Origin: Nitrososphaerales archaeon TH703
Lineage (GTDB): Archaea > Thermoproteota > Nitrososphaeria > Nitrososphaerales > Nitrososphaeraceae
Direction of reading: 5' to 3'
Assembly (NCBI GenBank): GCA_014523525.1
Contig: JAATVL010000155.1
Coordinates: 1-10,466 of the forward strand
Length of the DNA stretch: 10,466 nt
Positions within the stretch are counted from its first letter, which is position 1. Each line of letters begins with the position of its first letter. The position numbers and the translations under genes are program-made. This document shows positions 1 through 5,428 of this stretch, in pieces. The notes under the pieces were generated by a model. That model saw only the letters and a program-made list of their open reading frames with translations. It had not been told where the DNA came from and made no database searches.

Positions 1-159
1 AATACGCGTATTACCTTCGTTGAGGATCCAAAATCTGATTTAGAAATAATTCCATATTTGGATGATCGTATTCAAAGAATGAGGGAATTGATTGATAATA
101 TTATCAGCAAAGAACCATTGCTTAGAAGAAAATTTCCACCCAAGAAGACACGAACTTAA
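1..159 (+). CDS. 3' end of an unidentified protein gene
   Basis: Reading frame 1 is open from the first base to a TAA at 157-159 and shows the last 52 residues of a protein. The visible tail is acidic and hydrophobic first (FVEDPKSDLEIIPYLDD), continues as a predicted helix (RIQRMRELIDNIISKEP), and ends in a very basic stretch (LLRRKFPPKKTRT). I do not recognise the family, and the N-terminal part lies outside the window. The gene converges on the winged-helix locus at 228-1058, with a 68-base gap that holds T-rich tandem repeats. The frame is called coding because it is open, its codon use is like that of the neighbours, and the charge pattern is protein-like. Confidence 0.6.
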   Translation, partial: NTRITFVEDPKSDLEIIPYLDDRIQRMRELIDNIISKEPLLRRKFPPKKTRT

Positions 160-194
160 TTAATAATTAAATCCCCTCTCTGTTTGCTGTCTGA

Positions 195-222
195 TTTTGC
201 CACATTTTGCGACATTTTCGAC
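195..222 (+). repeat. 10-bp T-tract tandem repeat between convergent genes
   Basis: The unit TTTTGCCACA (195-204) is followed by TTTTGCGACA (205-214) and a degenerate third unit starting TTTTCGACC (215). The T4 tracts repeat every 10 bases, about one helical turn. The element lies 35 bases after the stop of the + strand gene. Thaumarchaeal termination uses T-rich non-template DNA, so a terminator role for that gene is a reasonable inference. Phased T tracts could also bend the DNA. Confidence 0.45.
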
Positions 223-227
223 CTGAG

Positions 228-1058
228 TTATGTGTTCAATTTCTCTTCAATTGGATCAATAACGGTCTTTCTAGGACATTCTACGTCTTCAAGCCTTATC
301 TTTTTGTATTTACCAAAATCCTTTGTATAAATTCTCTCCAAAACATGTTGCGCGTTCATTACCGTAATTTCATATCTTTCTCCCTTGTATGTTACCGACG
401 CATCTCTGCCGAAGTCCCATCTCGTTATAATCCATTTCCCACATTGTGGAATTGATTGATTTTGATTTAATTTGTCATGGTTGACAGTAACGGTCAAACC
501 TTCTAGAAAACCCTCCGACATTCCTATTATCCTAAAGAACCGAATAATACCGTTATAATCAAGTGGAATTGGGTCTAATGAGCAACCTATTATGACGGTC
601 ACCGTATCATTTTTGTTAATCGTAATTTTTACGATTGTATTATTCTTACTCCAAGATGTAATACGAATCGCCTTGTTTGCTTTAAATTTAGGGAAGTCTC
701 TAACTGAAAATGTTTCGTAAATGTTAGGAGCCTTGAATTTTAAGTGTATATCATGAATACTTTGTTTGTCCATTGGAAGATTTTTAATCATGTTGTATAT
801 TGGATCGTTATTACTGGTAGTGACCCCAGTATGGCATGGTGTCACTACCTTTCCGAACCTATGACCCTTTAACGTGTGAAAAGCAATAGATGATTTGAAA
901 TCTAATTCAACAATACCATCTTTCTTTAGTTTAGATATCTTATTTCGATATGTTTTAGGCTTCATTATGTCAAGGAAATCCCTATAACTAAATGGTCTGT
1001 GTTAGTGGTAAACTAACAAAGCCATACGTTCTTGCATGGCATCATCTAAGTTGCTCAT
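228..1058 (-). pseudogene. winged-helix-like protein gene interrupted by an in-frame stop
   Basis: The longest ATG-initiated ORF runs from 965 to 228 (245 residues). However, the same frame continues upstream as protein-like sequence: HRPFSYRDFLDI directly before M(965), then a TAA at 1002-1004, then ATG at 1058 with MSNLDDAMQERMALLVYH. RPFSYRDFLDIMKPKTYRNK followed by ISKLKKDGIVEL reads like one winged-helix DNA-binding unit (helix, recognition helix with TYRNKISKL, wing around VELDFKSSIAFHTLKG). A start at 965 would cut through its first helix. I infer either a nonsense mutation near codon 19 of an originally 276-residue protein, or reinitiation at 965. The remaining about 190 residues are beta-rich and basic and match no family I can name. 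ATG 1058 overlaps the stop of a 54-codon ORF as ATGA. If the protein is translated from 965 it may still be made, so pseudogene status is likely but unproven. Confidence 0.6.
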
Positions 1059-1219
1059 GTTAGAAGATCAAAGAACTGTAGGGTGTCCCTGTAGGTGTAT
1101 GATGTCCTTGTCCCTGAAGGTGTCCCTGAGTTTAACCGAAGTATTGAGCAAGTGACTTGATGGTTGTCTGGTTTTTTTGTTCCGTTGAAAAATTTATAAT
1201 CTTGATTGTTGAAAGCCAT
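1055..1219 (-). CDS. small ORF overlapping the interrupted winged-helix gene
   Basis: This 54-codon ORF starts at ATG 1219 and ends in TGA at 1057-1055, sharing ATGA with the ATG at 1058. The product begins MAFNNQDYKFFNGTKKPDNH, has a Thr/Ser/Gly stretch (NSGTPSGTRTSYTYRDT) and ends LQFFDLLT. It has no signal peptide or membrane segment. The stop-start overlap fits translational coupling to the next gene. It could equally be the original N-terminus of that gene separated by a frameshift. Three copies of TGTCCCTG on the + strand (1084-1091, 1109-1116, 1121-1128) lie inside it and encode parts of the Gly-Thr/Arg-Asp-Thr stretch. I do not recognise the product, and no clear promoter or ribosome site was seen. 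Confidence 0.35.
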   Translation of the reverse strand: MAFNNQDYKFFNGTKKPDNHQVTCSILRLNSGTPSGTRTSYTYRDTLQFFDLLT

Positions 1220-1385
1220 TTTAGACAATTTTCCCTCTCTGGGTCGCTCTGGTGATGGTGATCGTTGGTCGTTCAGTGTTGGGGGTTCCTACGCCCCTGA
1301 CGTTATCACTTAAGACAGTGTTAAACCACAACCAAATTAAAATTTGAACAAATCTATACTTAGAGTATGACTTGCCAGTATACGA

Positions 1386-1399
1386 TTCAATTTATTGAA
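1386..1399. promoter_or_regulatory. 14-bp palindrome upstream of the orphan 168-residue gene
   Basis: TTCAAT-TT-ATTGAA is a perfect 6-bp dyad with a 2-base centre. It lies about 25 bases before a TATA-like element and 55 bases before the start codon of the gene at 1454. The size and place fit an operator for a small dimeric regulator, but AT-rich DNA gives such dyads by chance. The rest of 1220-1453 holds no further gene that I can support. It includes a GC-richer patch (about 1230-1310) with a short GGGG/CCCC pairing. Confidence 0.25.
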
Positions 1400-1422
1400 A
1401 TTATCGCTAATCTATAGCAAAT

Positions 1423-1430
1423 AATAAATA
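1423..1430 (+). promoter_or_regulatory. TATA-like box of the 168-residue gene
   Basis: AATAAATA is centred about 27 bases before ATG 1454. That is the archaeal TATA-to-start distance expected for a leaderless transcript. No Shine-Dalgarno sequence is present before the ATG. Confidence 0.4.
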
Positions 1431-1453
1431 ATTTACCAAAATTCATTCTGAGT

Positions 1454-1960
1454 ATGTTATTTGGAAGGAATAAGATAAAGGATGGCGATTATGTTTTTGT
1501 ATCTCAAGAATATTCTGAAAAAATAAGGCTTGTTATTGGAAGAATAATTTCTTTAACTGATTCAATCGCAAGGATTAGAGGCTCATATGTTATTCCATTA
1601 GGGCTGATAGAAAAAGTTACTTCCGGACGAGGTGAGGGAAGACCAAGAGAAGTTCTCCAAAATCCCGATCCAAATAATTGTATTTTTATGTTAATAGATA
1701 ATGTTGAAACAGGCAATTTTGATGAGGAAATTGATATTAACTCTTCAAAAATAAAGTGGATAAATGAAGAAAGGTTTCACGTACTTGACGGATGGATAAA
1801 GGAAAATCTTCCTGAAGTCTTTGCTAATGTATTAAGAGCTAAATCCAATGAAGATAGAATGGAGGCAAGAACTATTTTATTAGAGAAAATGAATTCTCTT
1901 TATGAAAGAGATCTAAAGGATCACATGTATGCTGTTGCGAGAAGCACCAAAATATTGTGA
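1454..1960 (+). CDS. uncharacterised 168-residue protein
   Basis: The ORF encodes a soluble, charged protein without signal peptide, membrane helix or cysteine clusters. Residues 1-75 look beta-rich (KDGDYVFVSQ, IRLVIGRIISLTDSIARIRG, YVIPLGLIEKV) and could form a small barrel of the SH3/KOW-like kind; this is inference from the alternation pattern only. Residues 105-168 look helical (RFHVLDGWIKENLPEVFANV, then a charged helix ending in RDLKDHMYAVARSTKIL). ATG 1454 was chosen because a TATA-like element sits at leaderless distance and the N-terminus is not obviously truncated. The gene is flanked by the interrupted winged-helix locus, transcribed divergently, and by two micro-protein ORFs on the same strand. 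No function can be assigned from sequence alone. Confidence 0.7.
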   Translation: MLFGRNKIKDGDYVFVSQEYSEKIRLVIGRIISLTDSIARIRGSYVIPLGLIEKVTSGRGEGRPREVLQNPDPNNCIFMLIDNVETGNFDEEIDINSSKIKWINEERFHVLDGWIKENLPEVFANVLRAKSNEDRMEARTILLEKMNSLYERDLKDHMYAVARSTKIL

Positions 1961-2054
1961 TCTTTAAAAGTAGCAAACAATTAGTATTTCTAATAATCAG
2001 GCTTTACTAGGATTAAAGTAAATCGTGTAACAATATAGAAGGCATGAACATCTT

Positions 2055-2062
2055 GGAGGTGA
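2055..2062 (+). promoter_or_regulatory. strong ribosome binding site of the 57-residue ORF
   Basis: GGAGGTGA, an extended match to the anti-Shine-Dalgarno end of 16S rRNA, ends 4 bases before ATG 2067. Most genes in this window lack such a site and appear leaderless, so this one is good evidence that the downstream micro-ORF is translated. The site also lies inside an 8-codon ORF (ATG 2044, peptide MNILEVKK) whose TGA overlaps ATG 2067 as ATGA. Confidence 0.65.
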
Positions 2063-2066
2063 AAAA

Positions 2067-2240
2067 ATGAGTATTTTATTACACCCCTCTTCGCCGACAA
2101 AAAAGTTTAACAAAAAAGAAGCAATCAAAATGAAATTAGAACAAATTGCCGCCATAGCAGTTATTACTATATATGTAACAGTCACAGTTCTTGGCCTTAC
2201 TGCGATAAATCCGGAAGTCGTTAGCGGAATGCTGGGATAG
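2067..2240 (+). CDS. 57-residue single-helix membrane protein
   Basis: The product starts MSILLHPSSPTKKFNKKEAI. It has a lysine-rich N-terminal region (residues 12-23), one hydrophobic helix at about residues 27-47 (IAAIAVITIYVTVTVLGLTA), and a short tail ending NPEVVSGMLG. By the positive-inside rule the basic N-terminus should be cytoplasmic and the tail outside. The start is fixed by the strong Shine-Dalgarno site 4 bases upstream. Single-helix proteins of this size are common accessory subunits of archaeal respiratory or ammonia-oxidation membrane complexes, but nothing here identifies one, and no known partner gene is next to it. The next small ORF follows in the same direction after about 70 bases. 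Confidence 0.65.
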   Translation: MSILLHPSSPTKKFNKKEAIKMKLEQIAAIAVITIYVTVTVLGLTAINPEVVSGMLG

Positions 2241-2310
2241 AGCAAAAATAAAAAGATAACTTCTAATTACCAAAATTAATTTCTCCATTTTTCTTACTAT
2301 AATATTGTTA

Positions 2311-2454
2311 ATGTATGTCGGCACAATGTATATAGAAAGTTCAATGAAAGCCTATTCTACTTGTAGGGATAAAATTGTAGGATTTGAACAAAGTGGAATG
2401 GATACAAGTCCTGGCCAGTTTAAACTAGCGTTGTCATATTGTGGAACCAGATAA
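2311..2454 (+). CDS. small protein ORF with an unresolved membrane-anchor N-terminus
   Basis: From ATG 2311 the ORF gives 47 residues (MYVGTMYIESSMKAYSTC at the start, ALSYCGTR at the end). The frame is open upstream to a TAA at 2257-2259, and the upstream part reads INFSIFLTIILL, which joined to MYVGTMYI makes a convincing membrane helix. No ATG or GTG exists in that extension. A TTG at 2305 adds only two residues, and the only start that would keep the helix would be an ATT at about 2275. So either a non-canonical start is used, the start codon was lost, or the shorter soluble form is made. Two cysteines (in STCRD and SYCGTR) could form a disulfide outside the membrane. The family is not recognised; coding status is moderately supported. 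Confidence 0.45.
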   Translation: MYVGTMYIESSMKAYSTCRDKIVGFEQSGMDTSPGQFKLALSYCGTR

Positions 2455-2477
2455 AATAGATATTTTTTACTTCTCAT

Positions 2478-2505
2478 ACGTTTTAACTACGAACCGTTAA
2501 AACGT
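2478..2505. repeat. perfect 10-bp inverted repeat, 8-base spacer
   Basis: ACGTTTTAAC (2478-2487) and GTTAAAACGT (2496-2505) are exact reverse complements separated by 8 bases. The element lies 24 bases after the micro-protein ORF and 117 bases before the L12 start. It could be a transcript-end hairpin, since a T6 run lies just before it, or an operator. The length without mismatch makes chance less likely than for the other dyads in this window. Confidence 0.6.
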
Positions 2506-2586
2506 CCTCTTGAACATGAAAATTGAGACTATGTTTCGTTCCTTTATACTTGATTTAAATAGGGGACTAAATTGTGATTTTGAAAG

Positions 2587-2595
2587 TTTTATATT
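2587..2595 (+). promoter_or_regulatory. TATA box and purine-rich BRE of rpl12
   Basis: TTTTATATT is preceded by GAAAG, which resembles a TFB recognition element, and is centred about 31 bases before ATG 2622. The predicted transcript start is therefore within a few bases of the ATG, giving a near-leaderless mRNA. There is no Shine-Dalgarno sequence before the start. Confidence 0.6.
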
Positions 2596-2621
2596 ATGGT
2601 CATGGGTAGAGCATTCATAAA

Positions 2622-2933
2622 ATGGAATACGTATATGCTGCATTATTACTACACAAACTAAACAAGGATATCACTGAAGATAATGTAAAGAATGTCATAA
2701 AGGCTACTGGTGCAAATCCAGATGAAGTCAAGATAAAGGCATTGGTAGCAGCCTTGAGTGAAGTAAACATAGATGAGTCACTAAAATCGACTCCCATGGC
2801 TATGGCCGTACCTGCTACTGCAGCTGCTGCAGATTCTGGCGCGACAGAAGCAAAGGATGAAAAGAATGAAGAGAAAAAGGACGAAAAGAAGGAAGAAGAA
2901 GCTTTAGAAGGATTATCTTCTTTGTTTGGATAA
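2622..2933 (+). CDS. rpl12: ribosomal protein L12 (archaeal P1 type)
   Basis: This 103-residue acidic stalk protein binds as dimers to L10 and recruits and activates translational GTPases on the large ribosomal subunit. Residues 1-60 are the N-terminal dimerisation and L10-binding domain ([13 protein letters not shown], then [19 protein letters not shown]). Residues 61-80 form an Ala/Pro hinge ([14 protein letters not shown]), and a highly charged Lys/Glu linker leads to the conserved factor-binding tail [10 protein letters not shown] at the very end. The length is normal for archaeal P1. In many archaea this gene follows L1 and L10 in one operon. Here it has its own promoter and faces them on the opposite strand. 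Its stop is 2 bases from the stop of a convergent small ORF. Confidence 0.97.
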   Translation: MEYVYAALLLHKLNKDITEDNVKNVIKATGANPDEVKIKALVAALSEVNIDESLKSTPMAMAVPATAAAADSGATEAKDEKNEEKKDEKKEEEALEGLSSLFG

Positions 2934-2935
2934 CT

Positions 2936-3073
2936 CTAGTGAACATTGATCCACTCTAACGATTGAGTAATTTTTTCCTGCGGGCAATTATTATGCTCAC
3001 AATAGTGCATAATCTTTGAGAAATGAGATTCATGGAGATTACTGCTAAGGTAAAAAGTTCTAGGCTTCGCTAT
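2936..3073 (-). CDS. 45-codon conserved-looking small ORF convergent with rpl12
   Basis: A - strand frame open from a TAA at 3094-3092 to the TAG at 2938-2936 encodes a compact, protein-like peptide: AKPRTFYLSSNLHESHF, then SKIMHYCEHNNCPQEKIT, then QSLEWINVH. CEHNNC with flanking His residues could bind a metal. There is no ATG, GTG or TTG before the conserved-looking part. The best-placed start is ATA at 3073, preceded by GGGTGAT and by a TATA-like AGTATAAG at 3098-3091. The only internal ATG would leave 24 residues. It is therefore either a gene with a rare or decayed start codon or a recently dead gene. Its tight tail-to-tail packing with rpl12 favours a real gene. Function unknown. Confidence 0.45.
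   Translation of the reverse strand: MAKPRTFYLSSNLHESHFSKIMHYCEHNNCPQEKITQSLEWINVH
2971..2976 (+). terminator. T-tract terminator candidate for rpl12
   Basis: TTTTTT on the non-template strand 38 bases after the rpl12 stop is the kind of signal that ends archaeal transcription. It lies inside the convergent small ORF, so the two transcripts would overlap at their 3' ends. Confidence 0.4.
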
Positions 3074-3094
3074 GTTATCACCCTGTCTAACTTA

Positions 3095-3595
3095 TACTAT
3101 TTCGCAAATTATTGTTCTTTTTTACAGAAATATTTTTGACTTATACGGGATAGTTATGATGACTCGCTTTTTACCGATTTTTCATTTGTGTAAAGGTATT
3201 TGATTAACTTTAGCATTGTTCAGAACACTAAACTATATTTCAAGTTAATTTTTGTATCCACCTAAAATACTCTCATGCTTAATTCTGTGTATCTACAGGA
3301 ATATCATATTCTAGCACTGACTTTGTAACTTATACTTTAAACTGGATTAGAATGTAAAATCATATTATTAAAATTATCAATAATAAGAATACTTTTTCTC
3401 CTTGAGATAAGTATTGGAGTTTTGAATCTCATTTTCATCCCTCATCGTACTGCATAGATTTGAGAACATAGATATGTAGTTTAAATTAAATTCATTATTG
3501 AGTTATTGTAGGTATAACACATGCAATTATTTTCTACGAGAAGAACTGGATTAACAATGATATACCAAAGCTTATTCATTTTTTGTTTATCTTAT
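3095..3595. other. about 500 bases without a recognisable gene
   Basis: Neither strand carries an ORF here above about 20 codons that looks coding. The DNA is strongly AT-rich. Two adjacent small inverted repeats are visible: TATTATT/AATAATA (3363-3369 and 3379-3385) and AATACTT/AAGTATT (3388-3394 and 3409-3415). They lie 180-230 bases downstream of the L10 stop and might form hairpins in a long L10 3' tail, but no T-run follows on the - strand. Nothing else could be supported. Confidence 0.5.
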
Positions 3596-4480
3596 TCAGC
3601 CAACAGAGTAGCCCTTGTTCTTTAACTTATTGACCAAATTCTGAGCTTTCATTTCTTCAGTTGAAATTATTTGCGCTGCAGTATCTTTTGACAAATAGTT
3701 TGATTCAAGTGCCAGAGATTGTGCCTGTCTGGATGCCTTTGACAGTAAATATCCCATCGATTCTTTTGTAAAGTAACTTGATTCAATTGCAAGAGATATA
3801 GATTCATTATATGATCTGCTCAATTCATTTTTGATTTCATTTATATCAATTCTTAGATCATCTTCTGCAAATACTAACTTGTCTGCAATAGCGTAGTTTA
3901 CTACGATTCCTGCTTCAATTGGCTTTATATTTAATTTTGACAGTAGAGAGGCAAGCTTTGTAGATATTACATCGCTGGGCTTTGCAACGATTGTATCTCT
4001 ACTTACCCATATTGTGCCTTGATCTATCTTTGTAGGAACATTTGCTTCTTTGAATTCTGATAATACCGGACCTGGAGTTATTCCCGTATCGCCAGATGGG
4101 ATCATTATTTCAGTTTTTGTTATATCTCCACCTTTTGCAGGTAGAAATACCTTATTTTGATCGAAAATAAGGTTGAGTTTGAAAGGACTAATATTGGTAA
4201 ACATAAGCGCACATTGTCCCTCCAACTGGGAGCTCAATTTATCAATACCCTGCACATCTGATATCTTTTCAAATGCCTTCTGTGTTACCCTATTTTTGAT
4301 TACTTTGATGATAATTTCTTTGTGGAATTTTTTCCTTATTTTCATTAATTGCGTGGCTCGAACCTTATTTACCTTTGAAAGTGCTATCACATTGTAAGAT
4401 TTTGGAAGATCAAGCATTTGTTGATGTAATTCTTGTTTTCCTTTCGGATAGGTTATTCTAGTGTGTTTTTGACTAGTCAT
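3596..4480 (-). CDS. rpl10: ribosomal protein L10 (archaeal P0), no acidic tail
   Basis: L10 anchors the stalk to 23S rRNA beside L11 and carries the L12 dimers. Residues 1-105 are the RNA-binding domain (QLMKIRKKFH, KVIKNRVTQKAFEK). Residues 112-200 hold the conserved P0 insert-domain region (LPAKGGDI, PSGDTGITPGPVLSEF, KPSDVIS). Residues 205-290 form the helical spine that binds L12. The spine contains a near-duplicate 13-residue unit, SLAIESSYFTKES at 229 and SLALESNYLSKDT at 255, spaced 26 residues, consistent with serial L12-dimer sites. The protein ends NKLKNKGYSVG and lacks the acidic tail with the LFG end that archaeal P0 usually shares with P1. It is the second gene of an L1-L10 operon, starting 11 bases after the L1 stop. 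Confidence 0.95.
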   Translation of the reverse strand: MTSQKHTRITYPKGKQELHQQMLDLPKSYNVIALSKVNKVRATQLMKIRKKFHKEIIIKVIKNRVTQKAFEKISDVQGIDKLSSQLEGQCALMFTNISPFKLNLIFDQNKVFLPAKGGDITKTEIMIPSGDTGITPGPVLSEFKEANVPTKIDQGTIWVSRDTIVAKPSDVISTKLASLLSKLNIKPIEAGIVVNYAIADKLVFAEDDLRIDINEIKNELSRSYNESISLAIESSYFTKESMGYLLSKASRQAQSLALESNYLSKDTAAQIISTEEMKAQNLVNKLKNKGYSVG

Positions 4481-4485
4481 AGTAT

Positions 4486-4491
4486 ATCTCC
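4486..4491 (-). promoter_or_regulatory. ribosome binding site of rpl10
   Basis: GGAGAT directly follows the TAA of rpl1 and lies 5 bases before the L10 ATG. This arrangement fits co-translation of L1 and L10 from one mRNA. Confidence 0.6.
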
Positions 4492-5154
4492 TTACTTTTG
4501 TTTTTCTCCTAACGTCGAATCCTTAGAAGGATTACTCATTGTGAACTTTATTATCGTATTACGAATATTCTTATCTCCCTGTGGCAATTTTTTTTCAATT
4601 GCAGATATTACAGCAAGTGCATTATTTACAAGGTGTTCGTCTTTCATTTTTTCGTCGCCTATCTTGGCAGAAACGTTAAGTTGATTTTTTGCTCTCGCTC
4701 TGACAGAACCCCTGAATCTTTCTGCAATATTCTCTATTGGCGCTCCATAGGTAATAGGCGAAGGCATTTTGCCCTTTGGTCCCATGAACTGTCCTAAAGA
4801 GCGACCAACATTGGACATTAGTGAAGTATCAGCAAAGAAGAAATCATAGGCTTTTACAACCTTTCTCGCATCCTTCTTATTGGTAGCAAGCCTGTCAAGT
4901 TCATCTGGCTCAATAACTCTATCAACCTGAGCCTTTCTAGCTCTCGTTCCCATATCTCCAGATGCAAATACACATATGCTTGAAGTCTTCATTGTCTTGT
5001 TAGGAAGATTTACAACTTCATTTATACTAAATCCTTTTTTAACATCAATGTCCTTTAATATGAGGGTCAATTCTGCGGACTGAGTGAAATTGCGCTTTAT
5101 AATTCCATCTCGTGCATTTTTTATTATATTTTTTAATTGATTATCATCAAGCAT
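4492..5154 (-). CDS. rpl1: ribosomal protein L1
   Basis: This 220-residue protein, normal for archaea, binds 23S rRNA at the mobile L1 stalk near the tRNA exit site. The family signature is clear: NLPNKT at 49-54, GDMGTRARKAQVDRVI at 66-81, and the domain II motif SLGQFMGPKGKMPSP at 119-133. RGSVRARAKN at 149 returns to domain I. In bacteria and methanogens L1 represses its own mRNA; I see no obvious stalk-mimic hairpin here. A TATA box lies about 30 bases upstream of the ATG, so the leader is only a few bases and L1 heads the L1-L10 transcript. The C-terminal 15 residues (SNPSKDSTLGEKQK) are polar and probably disordered. Confidence 0.96.
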   Translation of the reverse strand: MLDDNQLKNIIKNARDGIIKRNFTQSAELTLILKDIDVKKGFSINEVVNLPNKTMKTSSICVFASGDMGTRARKAQVDRVIEPDELDRLATNKKDARKVVKAYDFFFADTSLMSNVGRSLGQFMGPKGKMPSPITYGAPIENIAERFRGSVRARAKNQLNVSAKIGDEKMKDEHLVNNALAVISAIEKKLPQGDKNIRNTIIKFTMSNPSKDSTLGEKQK

Positions 5155-5180
5155 AGTTGAAAATTTTAGATTTTAAGCCA

Positions 5181-5188
5181 CTTATAAA
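5181..5188 (-). promoter_or_regulatory. TATA box of the rpl1-rpl10 operon
   Basis: TTTATAAG on the - strand is centred about 30 bases before the L1 ATG. It predicts a transcript start within about 5 bases of the start codon. Confidence 0.6.
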
Positions 5189-5339
5189 CGTGAGTTGTGT
5201 ACGTAGATTTCATAATTTTCAATTTAAACCTAACTCTGCAACTGTTTGCTTAACGAATACCAAGATAATACAGAATGCTTGTGTAACTGTCATCACTATT
5301 ATCAATTTGGTAACCTGTGTTCATCCCGCAATAGAAGTA

Positions 5340-5428
5340 CGGGCCCGGAGGGCTTCGATCCCTCGACTTCCGGCTCTCTTTGTTAAACTTAGAAGGCAGG
5401 CGCTCTATCCAAGCTGAGCTACGAGCCC
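5340..5428 (-). tRNA. tRNA-Arg (anticodon UCU) with a 14-base intron
   Basis: The cloverleaf is: acceptor GGGCTCG (5428-5422) with CGGGCCC (5347-5341), one G-U pair; D stem GCTC/GAGC; anticodon loop CTTCTAA with TCT at 5393-5391; T stem GAGGG/CCCTC (5364-5360, 5352-5348); discriminator G at 5340; CCA not encoded. The gene is 89 bases, or 75 after removing 14 bases from the anticodon loop. It would read AGA and probably AGG codons. Two oddities: the anticodon stem CCTGC/GCCGG has a T-C mismatch at its centre (29-41), where the expected 5' arm is CCGGC; and the T loop begins with A instead of T at position 54 (5359). The acceptor, D and T arms are otherwise sound, so a working tRNA is likely. 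Confidence 0.9.
5376..5389 (-). other. 14-base intron in tRNA-Arg at position 37/38
   Basis: The bases AGTTTAACAAAGAG separate A37 from A38, the canonical archaeal site. Because of repeated bases the boundary can slide by one or two nucleotides. UUCU of the anticodon loop can pair with AGAG at the intron end, giving four pairs, but a regular bulge-helix-bulge with two 3-base bulges could not be drawn. It may be a relaxed substrate for the splicing endonuclease. Confidence 0.6.

Noticed and set aside
207..455. 82-codon ORF on the + strand
   Set aside because: It lies wholly opposite the winged-helix gene, is rich in Phe/Leu/Cys as expected for an antisense shadow, and has no start signal.
1084..1128. 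Three TGTCCCTG copies as iterons or operators
   Set aside because: Spacing is irregular (25 and 12 bases) and they lie within a frame where they encode Gly-Thr/Arg-Asp-Thr repeats, so coding repetition explains them at least as well.
1245..1300. Possible C/D box RNA (GTGATGG ... CTGA)
   Set aside because: The C box has a mismatch, no good D'/C' pair was found, and no guide match could be tested.
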